Numbered from the stretch's first letter, positions 52,123 to 62,168 are shown. The stretch: 64,000 bases of DNA from Microtetraspora sp. NBRC 16547 (GCF_030268965.1 NZ_BSSE01000004.1:310001-374000), one strand, 5' to 3'. Notes: generated by a model not told the origin, from the letters alone. Numbers and translations are program-made.

Positions 52123-53276
52123 TGACCGACCCGCAGTGGAACCCAGCCGCCCAGTGGAACCCGCCTCCGCAGGCGGATCCGAACGCGCAGGGTGAGCCAC
52201 CCACGGAGCGGCCCCCGCAAGGGCAGCCGCCACCGCCGTGGGGTCCGGGACAGCCCGGTCCCGGGGAGTGGGGTGCTGGGCCGTGGGGTCCGGGACAGCA
52301 GGGTCCCGGGCCGTGGGATCAGGGGCCGCCCTATCCGGCCCCGCCGTACCAGTGGCCTCCTCCGCCGCAGCGGGTTCCGTGGAGCGTGACCCCGCCGCCG
52401 GGCACCCGTTACGACCGGCTCGCCCGTACGGCGCTGCATCGCTGGTGGCGGCCGATCGTCGGCACGCTCGCCATCGTCGTCGGATTCCTCGTGGTGTCGG
52501 TCGTGGTCGGGCTCGTCGCCGCGGTGGTCTCGCTCCTCGCCGGCGTCCCGATGGTGCTGGAGGGCACCCAGATCTTCGCGGATCCCCTCCTGACGCTCGG
52601 GTTCAACCTGGTTCTGATCGCCCTGGCGATCCCACTGGTGGCCGGGGCGGCCTGGGCGGTGCAGCGGCGGCGTCCCGGCACGCTGTCATCCGTCGCGGGG
52701 CGGCTGCGCTGGCGCTGGTTGCTGCGGTGCGTCCCGGTCGCGCTGGTCGCGGTGGTCCTCGGTGAGGTCGCGCAGCAGCTCACGTTCCTGGCGACCGGTG
52801 TGTCGACGGGGTTCACCTGGGTGGGGTGGGACCGTTTCCTGGCCCCTCTGATCGTCATTCTCGCGCTGGTGCCGTTCCAGGCGGCCGCTGAGGAGTACGT
52901 GTTCCGCGGCTGGATCCTCCAGGCGTTCGGGGCCTACCTGCGCAACCCGGTGCCCGGCATCGTCGTCGGGGCGGCCGCCTTCGCCTCGTTGCACGGCTAC
53001 ACCGACTGGGGCATCGCCTACGTCTTCGGTTTCGGCGTGTTGATGGGGTGGCTCGCGATCCGTACAGGGGGCCTGGAGGCGGCCATCGCACTGCACGCCG
53101 TCAACAACGTGTTCGCGTTCGGGATGACGGCCGCCGCGGGCGGGCTGCAGAACGCGCTGCAGCAGGGGTCGGTGCCCTGGCAGTCGATCGTCGGCACGAT
53201 CGTCCAGTTCGGCGTCTACGCCATCGCCATCGTGATAATCGCCCAAAAGCGGTCAATTCAGACTCTCTCCCGATAA
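52122..53276 (+). CDS. CPBP family intramembrane metalloprotease
   Basis: 384 residues. A Pro/Gly/Gln-rich cytoplasmic N-terminus of about 100 residues precedes an eight-helix CPBP/Abi core with AAAEEYVFRGWIL (EExxxR), FASLHGY and LHAVNNVFAF, the three conserved motifs of CAAX-type proteases. Members process or protect proteins at the membrane. The ATG overlaps the lyase stop. Confidence 0.92.
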   Translation: MTDPQWNPAAQWNPPPQADPNAQGEPPTERPPQGQPPPPWGPGQPGPGEWGAGPWGPGQQGPGPWDQGPPYPAPPYQWPPPPQRVPWSVTPPPGTRYDRLARTALHRWWRPIVGTLAIVVGFLVVSVVVGLVAAVVSLLAGVPMVLEGTQIFADPLLTLGFNLVLIALAIPLVAGAAWAVQRRRPGTLSSVAGRLRWRWLLRCVPVALVAVVLGEVAQQLTFLATGVSTGFTWVGWDRFLAPLIVILALVPFQAAAEEYVFRGWILQAFGAYLRNPVPGIVVGAAAFASLHGYTDWGIAYVFGFGVLMGWLAIRTGGLEAAIALHAVNNVFAFGMTAAAGGLQNALQQGSVPWQSIVGTIVQFGVYAIAIVIIAQKRSIQTLSR

Positions 53277-53399
53277 ATCTCACTAGAGAGGTATGGTCAG
53301 CGCGGCGTTCGCGTGTTGGTCTGTAGACGTGATCGCCAGCCGGAGACGGGGTATCAACATGCTCGCGTCCGTTTCGCCGTTCTAGTGGAGGCACGGAGC

Positions 53400-56300
53400 G
53401 TGAATTCGGACCCCCCTTCACGCGATGAGGAAGACCTGGCGACGCCACCGGCGATCCCGCCCGCCCCGGACGATCCCTCACCGGGCTCGGCGGAGGGATC
53501 CTCACAGCGCTCCTCACAGCGCTCCTCACCTTGGGCGCTGCCCCCCTTCGGCGCGCCCGTGTCCGACGAGACACCACCGCAGCGCCGAGCCGGGCGCCGC
53601 CCGTACTCCGACGAGCCCGCCCGGCCGCCCCGGCGCCTGGTCGACCGGCCGGACAAGCTCGTCGCCTCCGGCCGCCCCGCCCCGCAGGCCCCGCCCGAGC
53701 CCGTACGGGATCCCGCACCCGAGCCCGGACGGGATCGCGTACGGGAACCGGAGCAGGAGGCGGGGCCCTGGCATCTGAGCCCGCCCCGGGCACCGCGACA
53801 GCCGGAGACAGAGCCGTCGCGGCGACCAGAGCAGCCGCAGCGACAAGAGCGACCCGAGCAACAAGAGCAACGGCAGCAAGAGCAACGCGAGCAACCAGAG
53901 CAGCGGCAACAAGAGCAACGGCAGCAAGAGCGACCCGAGCAACAAGAGCAGCGGCAGCAAGAGCAACGCGAGCAACAAGAGCAGCGGCAACAAGAGCGAC
54001 AAGAGTCGGTGCGGAGGATCGGCGCCCCGCCGGGAGGTCGTCCGGCCCGTCCCGACGTGCTCGTGGCCAAGGGTCCGCCCCGGCCGGGAGGCGGCCGTCA
54101 CCATCACCACCGGCGGCGGAGCGAGCCCAAGCGCCCCTTCCGGGTCCGCAGGTACGTCGCGCCGGTGCTGGCGCTCGCCGTGCTGATCGCGGCCGCGTTC
54201 GGCGTCGCCCGGTGGGTCTCGGGCCCGTCCGCGGGCGGCCTGCTCCTCGCGTCGGGCGACGGCCAGTCGGGTGACGCGGCGTTCCCCGCCCCCGGAATCC
54301 CGGGCAACGGCTCCAGCCAGGTGCTCAACGCGGTCACGTCGGCGGACTCCACGGTCGTGGCCGTGGGCAGCGACATCAGCGGCCCGGTGCCGAAACCGCT
54401 CTTCCTCGTCTCCGCGGACGGCGGCAAGAAATGGGAGCTGGGCCGGGTCGTCGGACCGTCCGGTTACGACACCGTCGGCGGAGCGGTGGGCAGGGTCGTG
54501 GGAGGCGGCGGGCACTGGCTCGCCGCGGGGACCGACGCGCCCGGATCCGCCGGCCCGGCGGCGCGCGGCATGTGGGTCTCCTCCGACGGCAGGACCTGGA
54601 CCGCGGTGGACCCCACCCGGCTGACCGCCTTCTGGAGCCAGGACCGGATCACCGATCTGGCCAGGACCTCCACCGGATTCGTCGCGGTGGGCACCGCGAC
54701 CCTCCGGGACGGCACGGCCGGCCCGGTGGCCTGGGTCTCGCCCGACGGACGGGGATGGACCCGGGTGGACACCGCCCAGATCGGCCCGCCCGACAAGGTG
54801 CGCGGCATGCGTGCCGTGGCCGCGCGCGGCGACCAGGTCGTCGCCCTGGCCGATCCCGGCGAGGGCGACTCCACTTCGGTGGTCCTCCGCTCGGCCGACG
54901 GGGGCAGATCCTGGCTCCGTACGGCCGTCGCCCTCGCGGACGTGCGGCCGGAGGCGGGCGCGCTGGCGGCGACGGGCAAGGGCTTCGTGCTGGTCCCGAC
55001 GCGGCAGCGGTCCGCGGCGGGCGAGGTGCCGGTCCTCTGCTCCGGCGACGGCGCGAAATGGAAGCGGTGCGGCACCATCGGGAAACTCGGACCCGAAGGC
55101 GCGGGCGTGCGCGGCCTCGCCTCCTCCGCGGCGGGGATCGCGGCGGTGACGGAGTCGGCCTGGGAGCGGTACGCGCTCTACACCAGCGCGGACGGGCACA
55201 AGTGGACCAAGAGTGCCGACCTCGGTGAGATCCCTGGAACGCTGCGCGGCCTCACCATCACCGACGCGGGCGTGCTCGTCGCGGGCGGGGACGAGCGCGG
55301 GCCCGGTGACGTGGAGAACCTGCCCGTGCTGATGACGGCGAGGGAGGGCAGGAAGGCGAAGGCCGTCCCTCCCGAGGAGATCGCCGGGCTGACCCGGCTC
55401 GCCAGGGAGACGACCAACCTCGCGGCGGCGGGCGGCCTGTTCGTCGCCGTCGGCTCCGGGGGCGGCGACGCCGGCATCTGGATCAGTGGCAACAACGGCG
55501 CCAACTGGAAGAGCCTCACCTATCCCGACCTGCTCGGCGGCTCCGGACGCCAGGCGTTGAGCGCGGTCGCGCACGGGCGGAAGGGCTGGCTGGCGGTCGG
55601 CACCACGACCTCCGACCCGGCGGTCACCCGGCCCCTCATGGTGACCTCGGCCGACGGCAGGACGTGGAAGCCCGGCCCGGCCGTCGAGGTGCCCGCCGGT
55701 CATTTCCTCCTCGCGCCGAACGCGGTCGCGGCCGGGCCGAAGGGCTACGTGGTCGCGGGCGAGGACCGCGGCGCGATGGGAGTGCTGCCCGCTCTCTGGT
55801 TCAGCCCCGATCTCAAGCGGTTCACCCGGGCGCCCCAGGGCGCCATGCCGGCCGGAGGCGCGGGCGTGCGCATCGCGGACGTCACCGCCACCCCGTCCGG
55901 GTTCATGGCCGTGGGCGGCTCCGGCACCGCCGACCGGGAGACCGGCGTCGTGTGGGTGTCCTCCGACGGGATCAACTGGTCGGCCAAGGGGCGGGTGCTC
56001 CCCGACGACACCCACTCCGCCGGGCTGCGCCACGTGGTGGCGCGCGGGAGCGAGGTGATCGCGGTCGGCGTCGCCGACGGCGGCCGCCCCTTCTCCGCGG
56101 TGTCGTCGGACGAGGGCTCCCACTGGGAGTACGCGTGGCTGCCGGCGAAGGAGGCGGCCGCGGTGCTCGACTTGGCGGCGGCGGACCAGGGCGTGGTCGC
56201 GGTGGGCGCGCACGGCCCGGCCGGAGAGGGGGACAGCACGGTCTGGATCTCCGGCGACGGGCTGGACTGGACCCGCCACACGCTCACCGCGGACGGCCTC

Positions 56301-56438
56301 GGCGGGGCCGGGGCGCAGTGGCTCGGCTCGGTCGCCGTCTCGGGTGACCGGGTCGTCGCCACCGGCAGGTCGGTGACCTACAACGAAGACCACCTCACGG
56401 TCTGGCGGAGCACGCTCAGGTCGTCGGCGGACCGATGA
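53400..56438 (+). CDS. large membrane-anchored protein with Asp-box propeller repeats
   Basis: 1012 residues, family not recognised. Residues 1-245 are cytoplasmic and low-complexity, including a Gln/Glu/Arg repeat block and a HHHH cluster. A membrane helix follows near 250 ([20 protein letters not shown]). The outside part holds at least nine units with Asp-box-like motifs: [62 protein letters not shown] and ISGDGLDW. These would form one or two beta-propellers of the sialidase/BNR kind, with no catalytic Arg triad apparent. GTG 53400 has GGAGG 8 nt upstream. A binding or scaffold role is likely. Confidence 0.82.
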   Translation: MNSDPPSRDEEDLATPPAIPPAPDDPSPGSAEGSSQRSSQRSSPWALPPFGAPVSDETPPQRRAGRRPYSDEPARPPRRLVDRPDKLVASGRPAPQAPPEPVRDPAPEPGRDRVREPEQEAGPWHLSPPRAPRQPETEPSRRPEQPQRQERPEQQEQRQQEQREQPEQRQQEQRQQERPEQQEQRQQEQREQQEQRQQERQESVRRIGAPPGGRPARPDVLVAKGPPRPGGGRHHHHRRRSEPKRPFRVRRYVAPVLALAVLIAAAFGVARWVSGPSAGGLLLASGDGQSGDAAFPAPGIPGNGSSQVLNAVTSADSTVVAVGSDISGPVPKPLFLVSADGGKKWELGRVVGPSGYDTVGGAVGRVVGGGGHWLAAGTDAPGSAGPAARGMWVSSDGRTWTAVDPTRLTAFWSQDRITDLARTSTGFVAVGTATLRDGTAGPVAWVSPDGRGWTRVDTAQIGPPDKVRGMRAVAARGDQVVALADPGEGDSTSVVLRSADGGRSWLRTAVALADVRPEAGALAATGKGFVLVPTRQRSAAGEVPVLCSGDGAKWKRCGTIGKLGPEGAGVRGLASSAAGIAAVTESAWERYALYTSADGHKWTKSADLGEIPGTLRGLTITDAGVLVAGGDERGPGDVENLPVLMTAREGRKAKAVPPEEIAGLTRLARETTNLAAAGGLFVAVGSGGGDAGIWISGNNGANWKSLTYPDLLGGSGRQALSAVAHGRKGWLAVGTTTSDPAVTRPLMVTSADGRTWKPGPAVEVPAGHFLLAPNAVAAGPKGYVVAGEDRGAMGVLPALWFSPDLKRFTRAPQGAMPAGGAGVRIADVTATPSGFMAVGGSGTADRETGVVWVSSDGINWSAKGRVLPDDTHSAGLRHVVARGSEVIAVGVADGGRPFSAVSSDEGSHWEYAWLPAKEAAAVLDLAAADQGVVAVGAHGPAGEGDSTVWISGDGLDWTRHTLTADGLGGAGAQWLGSVAVSGDRVVATGRSVTYNEDHLTVWRSTLRSSADR
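53847..54008. repeat. 81-bp tandem duplication coding Gln/Glu/Arg repeats
   Basis: Two 81-bp units, each starting GAGCGACCCGAGCAACAAGA, sit back to back and contain shorter GAGCAACGG/GAGCAGCGG subrepeats. They keep frame and code [16 protein letters not shown]-type sequence. The block is AG-rich on the coding strand. Confidence 0.88.
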
Positions 56439-56817
56439 CCTTCCAGGAGACGAGGGCGTCCAGCAGGCCGTCGGTCAGCGGCAGCCGTACCAGTTCGTCG
56501 AGGTCGTACCAGCGGGCGTCGGTGGCGTCGTCGCCGGGCGTCAGGCGGCCGTCCGCGGCGGTCACCAGGTAGTCGTGGATCTCGTAGGTCACGCCCGCCG
56601 GGCCCGGGCGCAGCACGGTCCCGGCCAGGGCGACCACCGTGCCGTCGAGGCCGGTCTCCTCGCGCAGCTCGCGCCGTACGGCGTCGGCGTCGCTCTCGCC
56701 GGGCTCGACCCTGCCGCCGGGAAGGGACCACAGGCCCTCGCCGGGCGGACGGCCCCGGCGGATCAGCAGTAACCGTCCGGCTGGATCCTGGACGATCGCG
56801 CCCACGCATCTCACCAC
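56416..56817 (-). CDS. NUDIX hydrolase
   Basis: 133 residues. The Nudix box is complete: GGRVEPGE, then [29 protein letters not shown] precedes it. It hydrolyses a nucleoside diphosphate-linked compound; the MutT-like small size suggests NTP or NDP-sugar clean-up. The start is GTG 56817, with TAATGT 7 nt upstream, fitting a leaderless mRNA. Its end overlaps the Asp-box gene by 23 bp. Confidence 0.92.
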   Translation of the reverse strand: MVRCVGAIVQDPAGRLLLIRRGRPPGEGLWSLPGGRVEPGESDADAVRRELREETGLDGTVVALAGTVLRPGPAGVTYEIHDYLVTAADGRLTPGDDATDARWYDLDELVRLPLTDGLLDALVSWKVIGPPTT

Positions 56818-56890
56818 ATACAGAACATTACGACCGGATAACCGGGAGATTCTTGACGCCTATGGTTCTTGGAAAGCACCGTGGGTAATT

Positions 56891-57541
56891 GTGAGAGCCG
56901 CGCCTTCCTGCCCGCGGTGCTTCGGACCGCTGCATGAGCCGAACGTCTGGAACAGCTCCTGGCGCTGCGACGCGCACGGGGACGTCCTCCCCTTCCAACC
57001 GCCCCACCATCCCTCACAGGCGGCGCTCGACGCCCTCAGGCAGTCGTCCGCGGTCCCTGTGTGGGTACCGTGGCCGCTGCCCGCCGGTTGGCTCGTGACC
57101 GGCTTCGCCGAGGTGGGGGACGAGCGCACCGGAGGCCGAGCCAGCGTCGTCGCCCTTTCCGGGCCCTCGGTCACGCACGGCCCCGCCGACCTGCTGCTCA
57201 TCGCCGAGGAGCCCGGCGTGGGCCTCGGCGCGGCGTACGCGGGGCTGGACGGTCCCGACCCGGGAACCGAGTTCGACGCCGGCCCTCCGAACGCGAAGAT
57301 CGAGATACGCGGACACCCCGGCGCGCTGTGGTGCCTCAAGGGGGTCCCGCCCGACCGCGCGGTGTACGTGGGAGAGGCCCTCGGCAACTGGCTGTGGTTG
57401 ATCGCCTGGCCGGCCGAGGTGGGCTGCTTCATCTCGCTCGCTCAGCTCTCCCTGCGCGACCTCCGTGACAACGACCAGGAGCTCGACCTCCCGTTCGGCG
57501 CGTTCTCCCCACGCCTCGACGACGAGCCGCGCGAGGCATGA
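56891..57541 (+). CDS. DUF6758-like protein with N-terminal zinc-ribbon-like motif
   Basis: 216 residues. The N-terminus has CPRCFGPL and WRCDAHGDV, a CxxC plus C/H pattern. The body (PVWVPWPLPAGWLVTGFAEV, LLLIAEEPGVGLGAAYAGLD, WLWLIAWPAEVGCFISLAQL) matches, from memory, the actinobacterial DUF6758 family encoded beside a metallo-beta-lactamase-fold gene, as here. GTG 56891 is the start. Function unknown. Confidence 0.8.
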   Translation: MRAAPSCPRCFGPLHEPNVWNSSWRCDAHGDVLPFQPPHHPSQAALDALRQSSAVPVWVPWPLPAGWLVTGFAEVGDERTGGRASVVALSGPSVTHGPADLLLIAEEPGVGLGAAYAGLDGPDPGTEFDAGPPNAKIEIRGHPGALWCLKGVPPDRAVYVGEALGNWLWLIAWPAEVGCFISLAQLSLRDLRDNDQELDLPFGAFSPRLDDEPREA

Positions 57542-57586
57542 GCCTCCTCCGCCTCGCGACGCATCCATCTGGATCCGCGCTCGCCA

Positions 57587-57610
57587 CGGGCAGCATGTGT
57601 CAGACACTCC
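57587..57610 (+). repeat. copy of MITE-like right end
   Basis: ACGGGCAGCATGTGTCAGAC and the following bases closely match the right end of the element at 23831-23857. No matching left end is visible. It lies directly before the promoter of the metallo-beta-lactamase-fold gene and may contribute to it. Confidence 0.45.
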
Positions 57611-57627
57611 CTAGTAGGGTTCTGAAT

Positions 57628-58341
57628 GTGACAGCGCGTATCGAACGAGTGGTGACCTCCGGCGTGGTCGAGATCGACGACGTCGAGCACAAGGTTGAGA
57701 ACAACACCTGGATCGTGGGTGACGACGAGGAGGTGATCGTCATCGACCCGGCGCGGGACGCCGGCAAGATCCTCGAAAAGGTGGGCGAGCGCGAGGTCCT
57801 CGCCGTCATCTGCACCCACGGGCTGCCCGATCACGTGGGCGGCGCCATCGAGGTGGCCGCCAAGGACGAGGCCGTCATCGCCCTCCACCCCAAGGATAAG
57901 CGCCTGTGGCGGCAGACCTGGGAGGAGACCTGGCCGGACATCGAGATGGAGGACGAGGGCATGTTCTCCGTCGGCGGTGTCGAGCTCGAGGTCCTCACCA
58001 CGCCCGGCATCACCCAGGGCGGCGTCTCGCTCTACTGCGAGTCGCTCGGCGCGGTCTTCACCGGCAAGTCCCTCCAGGCCGACGGCCCGGGCAAGCTCGG
58101 CGGAGACTACCCCGCGCTGGCCGACCAGCTCACCGCCATCGGCGAGCGGCTGTTCACGCTCCCGCACGGGACCCGTGTGCTGCCCGCCCACGGCGGGGAG
58201 TCCACGATCGGCGACCTGGAGCCGCAGTTCGACCACTGGCTGTCCGGCTCCCTCACCGGCGGTGGCGAGCAGACGCACGAGTCGCCCCTCGTGGACGGCA
58301 CCGGCGTCTCCGGTATCAGGCTGACGCTCGACGACGAGTAA
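57628..58341 (+). CDS. metallo-beta-lactamase-fold protein lacking metal ligands
   Basis: 237 residues of the glyoxalase II-like MBL fold (NTWIVGDDEEVIVIDPARDA, VICTHGLPDHVGGAIEVAA, VLPAHGGESTIGDLEPQF). The metal site is damaged: HxHxDH reads HGLPDH (second His is Leu), TPGHT reads TPGIT, and the bridging Asp of TGD reads TGK. Only the first His, the Asp-His pair and the PAHG His remain. It is likely a pseudoenzyme or has a changed metal site. TAGGGT (57615-57620) is 7 nt before the GTG. The RecB-like gene follows 10 bp later. Confidence 0.88.
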   Translation: MTARIERVVTSGVVEIDDVEHKVENNTWIVGDDEEVIVIDPARDAGKILEKVGEREVLAVICTHGLPDHVGGAIEVAAKDEAVIALHPKDKRLWRQTWEETWPDIEMEDEGMFSVGGVELEVLTTPGITQGGVSLYCESLGAVFTGKSLQADGPGKLGGDYPALADQLTAIGERLFTLPHGTRVLPAHGGESTIGDLEPQFDHWLSGSLTGGGEQTHESPLVDGTGVSGIRLTLDDE

Positions 58342-58351
58342 GCCGATCCCC

Positions 58352-59227
58352 ATGGAGCAGCTGGGATTCGAGGGCATGCCGCGACGGCTGTACGCGTGCA
58401 CGCCCTCACGGCTGAACTCGTGGCTCGACTGCCGCCGCCGGTACCGCTTCACCTACCTGGACCGGCCGATGCCCCAGAAGGGGCCGCCCTGGGCGCACAA
58501 CAGCGTGGGGGCCTCGGTCCACAACGCGCTGGCCGGGTGGTGGCGGCAGCCGTACGAGCGGCGGACGCCGATGACGGCGGCGACCCTCCTCACCAGCGGA
58601 TGGATCACCGAGGGGTTCCGCGACCAGGAGCAGTCCCTCACCTGGCGTGACCGTGCCCGCGAGATGGTGTCCGGATACGTCGCGACGCTGGATCCCTCGG
58701 ACGAGCCGGTCGGCGTCGAGCGCACGGTGGCCACCCGGACCGCAGTCATCGCGGTCTCCGGGCGGATCGACCGGCTCGACCGGCGTGGCGACGAGCTCGT
58801 CGTGGTCGACTACAAGACCGGCCGCCGGGCGCCGGACGCGGACGACGCGCGGTCCTCCCTGGCGCTGGCGGTGTACGCGATCGCCGCGTCGCGCGTCATG
58901 CACCGCACCTGCCGCAAGGTCGAGCTGCACCATCTGCCGACGGGCTCGGTCGCCGAATGGGAGCACGACGACGCGTCCCTCGGGCGGCATCTGGGCCGGG
59001 CCGAGGAGATCGCGCTGGAGGCGTCCGAGGCCGACGAGGCCTACCGCGCGTGGTCCGGCGCCCCCAGATCACCTGCGGCCGCCGCCGGCCCGGTGCCCCC
59101 AGAGATCGACGCGCTTTTCCCGCCCAACCCCGGGCCGATCTGTTCCTGGTGCGACTTCCGGAGACACTGCCCGCAGGGCCTCCAGATCGCGCCGGAACGC
59201 AACTCCTGGGACGGCCTTCGCCAGTAG
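58352..59227 (+). CDS. RecB-like PD-(D/E)XK nuclease family protein
   Basis: 291 residues. Nuclease motifs are SGRIDRLDRRG and VVVDYKTGRRAP (catalytic Asp, Lys). Cysteines in LDCRRRYRFTYLDR and CSWCDFRRHC would hold a 4Fe-4S cluster as in AddB/Cas4-type nucleases. It probably functions in DNA end processing. It follows the MBL-fold gene by 10 bp and is closed by a terminator. Confidence 0.9.
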   Translation: MEQLGFEGMPRRLYACTPSRLNSWLDCRRRYRFTYLDRPMPQKGPPWAHNSVGASVHNALAGWWRQPYERRTPMTAATLLTSGWITEGFRDQEQSLTWRDRAREMVSGYVATLDPSDEPVGVERTVATRTAVIAVSGRIDRLDRRGDELVVVDYKTGRRAPDADDARSSLALAVYAIAASRVMHRTCRKVELHHLPTGSVAEWEHDDASLGRHLGRAEEIALEASEADEAYRAWSGAPRSPAAAAGPVPPEIDALFPPNPGPICSWCDFRRHCPQGLQIAPERNSWDGLRQ

Positions 59228-59242
59228 TGCTTCGTCAGGTGG

Positions 59243-59287
59243 CTGGGGAAGGTCGCTGCCGACAGGTCGGACAGGCGACTTCCCCAG
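59243..59287. terminator. bidirectional hairpin terminator
   Basis: CTGGGGAAGGTCGC pairs with GCGACTTCCCCAG with one bulged G, and the loop holds a smaller CCGAC/GTCGG hairpin. It separates the convergent nuclease and hydrolase genes. Confidence 0.8.
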
Positions 59288-59329
59288 CAGCCCAGGCGGT
59301 ACGCCGCGCGGGCTCCTCACGGGGTCCGT

Positions 59330-60208
59330 TCAGGAGTGGTGAAGGATCTGGCTCTCCGCGGCGTTCCAGAACCGGGTGAGCGCCGCGGCCGTCGTCTCCG
59401 GAGCCTCGACGGCGGGGGAGTGGACGGCGCCGGGCACGACCACGCACTCGGCGTCGAGCCGATCGGCCATCTCCGACTGCAGGAGGGGCGGCCATCCGTC
59501 GTCGTGCTCGCCGTACAGGATGAGGATGGCGAGGCCGCACTCGGCGAGCTCGTCCACGCGGTCGGGGGCGTTCAGCACCGCCTCGGCCATGGCGAGCAGC
59601 CCGGCGGGCGAGTGGGCGAACAGGCGCTTACGCAGGAAGGCCACGATCTCGTCGGGAACCCCCGCCTTGAGCGCATCAGGCTCCATCCGGTTGGCCCAGA
59701 GATGGTCGATGCCGTACTCGGGCAGCTCGGTGAGCATGATCCGGCCCGTCTTCTCGCGGGGCCCGATGATCCCGGCGGGGCCCGAGCTCATCAGCGTGTA
59801 CGACGCGAGCTTGGCCGTGCCGTCCAGCACGGCCTCACGGGCGATCAGGCCACCGAAGGAGTGCCCGAGCAGGTGGACCGGCTCGCCCTGGCCGACGGCG
59901 TGGGCGATCAGGTCGATGTCGGCGCCCAGGGCGGCGCAGGTGTACGCCGAGGGGTCGTCGGGGCCCGGGGTCTCGTACTGGCCGCGGACGTCGACGGCGA
60001 CCACCCTGCGCCCCGCCTGCGCGAGCGTCTGGAGGACGGAGATGAAGTCCTCCTTGCTCCCGGTGAATCCGGGGACGAGGAGCGCGGGCCAGCGCTCGGG
60101 GACACCGCTGACGGGCTCCGCCGAGAGGACCGCGAACGTGCCCGCCGGCGTCTCGATCTGCTGGGCGGTGACACCCGGGGGCAGCGTCAGGAATCGCGGC
60201 GTACTCAC
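59330..60208 (-). CDS. alpha/beta hydrolase
   Basis: 292 residues. The oxyanion region is LVPGFTGSKEDFI, the nucleophile elbow LLGHSFGGLIA, the acid in ILYGEHDDGWPP, and the His in VVPGAVHSPAVE. The substrate is unknown. GTG 60208 has TATCGT 8 nt upstream, consistent with a leaderless start. It lies 160 bp downstream of the DEAD helicase on the same strand. Confidence 0.9.
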   Translation of the reverse strand: MSTPRFLTLPPGVTAQQIETPAGTFAVLSAEPVSGVPERWPALLVPGFTGSKEDFISVLQTLAQAGRRVVAVDVRGQYETPGPDDPSAYTCAALGADIDLIAHAVGQGEPVHLLGHSFGGLIAREAVLDGTAKLASYTLMSSGPAGIIGPREKTGRIMLTELPEYGIDHLWANRMEPDALKAGVPDEIVAFLRKRLFAHSPAGLLAMAEAVLNAPDRVDELAECGLAILILYGEHDDGWPPLLQSEMADRLDAECVVVPGAVHSPAVEAPETTAAALTRFWNAAESQILHHS

Positions 60209-60368
60209 GTGGCACCACGATACCCAGCGAGGCTGTCAGCGACACCGCCAACAGCGCTTTGCCGGTTGTGACCCATAACTCCTTGCCTCCTACAGAGGGT
60301 TTACCCACTGCCGGATGGCGGTCTCCCGTCCCCGGCCGGCGGGCCGGGGATCGGTCTTCCTCCCGTGG

Positions 60369-62168
60369 CTATCCGCCTCGCCGCGACCGCGATGGCCGGC
60401 GGCGCTGGACCGCGCGCTCCGTCGCGGCCGAGGGCGCCGGAATGTCGTCCTCGGTCGCGAGGTCGGGAGATCGGAACACCACGACGAACGGGCTCGGCGG
60501 GATGATCCGCTCCGGCTCCGGCTCCGGCTTCGGCCGGGGCGCGGCCACCGGCTCGGGCACGAGATCGTGCTCGTGCTCGGGCTCGGGCTCGGGGACGGGC
60601 GTGGGGCGGATCTCCTCGACGGCCGCGGGGATCGCGGCCACCGTTTCCAGGGCTTCCTCGGCCTCGCGGACCTTCTCGACCCGGGGGGTCTCCTGCGGCT
60701 TGCGGTCGCCGGCGGTCGCCGCCGCCTCGGTCGTACGGCCCCCGCGGGTGCGGCGGCGCTCCCTCGGCGTGCGGGCGGGACGCTCGCGGCGCTCCTCCCG
60801 CTCGGACCGGTCGTTCCGGCCGCGAGAACGGGTGCGCCCGGTCTCGCCGAGGTCCTCGATCTCCTCGGCGTTCAGGCCCGCCCGGGAGCGGTTCGCGCGC
60901 GGCAGCACGCCCTTGGTGCCCTCGGGGATGTCGAGGTCGGTGTAGACGTGCGGCGAGCTGGAGTAGGTCTCAACCGGCTCGGCGAAGTCGAGGCTGAGCG
61001 CGTTGTTGATCACCTTCCAGCGGGTGAGCTCGGTCCACTCCACGAACGTCACGGCGACGCCGGTGCGCCCGGCGCGGCCGGTCCGGCCGATGCGGTGGAC
61101 GTAGGTCTTCTCGTCCTGCGGACAGTCGTAGTTGACCACGTGGGTGACGTCGTCGATGTCGATGCCACGGGCCGCCACGTCGGTGGCGACCAGGACGTTG
61201 ATCTTGCCGTTGCGGAACGCCCGCAGCGCCTGCTCACGCTGGCCCTGGCCGAGGTCGCCATGGACGGCGGCGACGGCGAAGCCCTTGTCGTGGAGCTGCT
61301 CGGCCACCATGTCGCAGGCGCGCTTGGTCTCACAGAAGACCATGGTGAGACCGCTCGTGGTGCTCTGCAGCAGCCGCGCCACGATCTCGATCTTGTCCAT
61401 GCGGTGCGTGCGGTACACGAACTGCGTGGTCTGCGGGGTCGCCTCGGCCTCGGCGTCGTTGTGCTCGGCGCGGACGTGGATCGGGCGGTTGAGGTATCGC
61501 CGTGACAGCGCGACGATCTCGCCCGGCATCGTGGCGGAGAACAGCATGGTCTGCCGCTTCTCGGGGACCAGCTTGATGATCCGCTCGATGTCGGGGAGGA
61601 AGCCCAGGTCGAGCATGCGGTCGGCCTCGTCCATGACCAGCATGGTGATCTGGCCGAGGTCGAGGTGCTTCTGCTTTACCAGGTCGAGCAGCCGGCCGGG
61701 GGTGCCCACGATGACGTCGACGCCGCTCTTGAGCGCCTCGATCTGCGGCTCGTAGGCGCGGCCGCCGTACACGGTGAGGATTCGGGAGCCGAGCTTGCCC
61801 GCGGCGAGGACGAGGTCCTCGGTGACCTGCAAGGCGAGCTCTCGGGTGGGGACGAGGACCAGGCCGCGCGGCTTCTTGCGGTTCTTCCGCGGTTTGCCCA
61901 CGAGCTGCAGCATCGCGACGCCGAAGGCGTAGGTCTTGCCGGTGCCGGTGCGTGCCTGGCCGATGACGTCCTGGCCGGCGATTGCCAGCGGGAGCGCCAT
62001 TTCTTGGATCGGGAACGGTGAAGTGATGCCCTCTGTCTCGAGGGCATCGGCGATCTCTGGGATCACTCCCAGGTCTCGGAACGTCGTCAGGGTGACCTGC
62101 CTCAGTCGTTGGCGAAGGCGGCCTCCGGAACCTGCTCGGCCGTAAGGTCTCCCAGGCCGTGTTCTCAC
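60369..62168 (-). CDS. DEAD-box RNA helicase
   Basis: 599 residues. Q-motif FPIQEMALP, motif I ARTGTGKT, PTRELA, GTPGR, VMDEADRM (DEAD), SATMP, and the C-terminal VATDVAARGIDI and HRIGRTGRAG are all intact. The C-terminal 200 residues are Arg/Glu-rich then Pro/Glu repeats (PEPEPEHEHD, PKPEPEPER), a disordered RNA-binding tail. The start is uncertain: GTG 62168 is the only standard start before the conserved TTFRDLGVIPEI. It acts in rRNA maturation or mRNA decay. Confidence 0.93.
   Translation of the reverse strand: MRTRPGRPYGRAGSGGRLRQRLRQVTLTTFRDLGVIPEIADALETEGITSPFPIQEMALPLAIAGQDVIGQARTGTGKTYAFGVAMLQLVGKPRKNRKKPRGLVLVPTRELALQVTEDLVLAAGKLGSRILTVYGGRAYEPQIEALKSGVDVIVGTPGRLLDLVKQKHLDLGQITMLVMDEADRMLDLGFLPDIERIIKLVPEKRQTMLFSATMPGEIVALSRRYLNRPIHVRAEHNDAEAEATPQTTQFVYRTHRMDKIEIVARLLQSTTSGLTMVFCETKRACDMVAEQLHDKGFAVAAVHGDLGQGQREQALRAFRNGKINVLVATDVAARGIDIDDVTHVVNYDCPQDEKTYVHRIGRTGRAGRTGVAVTFVEWTELTRWKVINNALSLDFAEPVETYSSSPHVYTDLDIPEGTKGVLPRANRSRAGLNAEEIEDLGETGRTRSRGRNDRSEREERRERPARTPRERRRTRGGRTTEAAATAGDRKPQETPRVEKVREAEEALETVAAIPAAVEEIRPTPVPEPEPEHEHDLVPEPVAAPRPKPEPEPERIIPPSPFVVVFRSPDLATEDDIPAPSAATERAVQRRRPSRSRRGG

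Noticed and set aside
53526-56393. 955-codon open frame antisense to the Asp-box gene
   Set aside because: It mirrors the real gene in GC-rich codons, is Arg/Gly/His-rich and has no recognisable domain; the plus-strand frame has clear repeats and a membrane helix.
57598-57620. PafBC-type DNA-damage promoter (TGTCAG followed by TAGGGT)
   Set aside because: The spacing is one base off the pattern I recall and the TGTCAG belongs to the repeat end, so coincidence is likely.
59835-60308. frame starting MGKPSVGGKELWVTTGKALL, resembling a signal peptide ahead of the hydrolase
   Set aside because: It is out of frame with the hydrolase, which has its own GTG with a -10 box 8 nt upstream; the hydrophobic run is probably chance.
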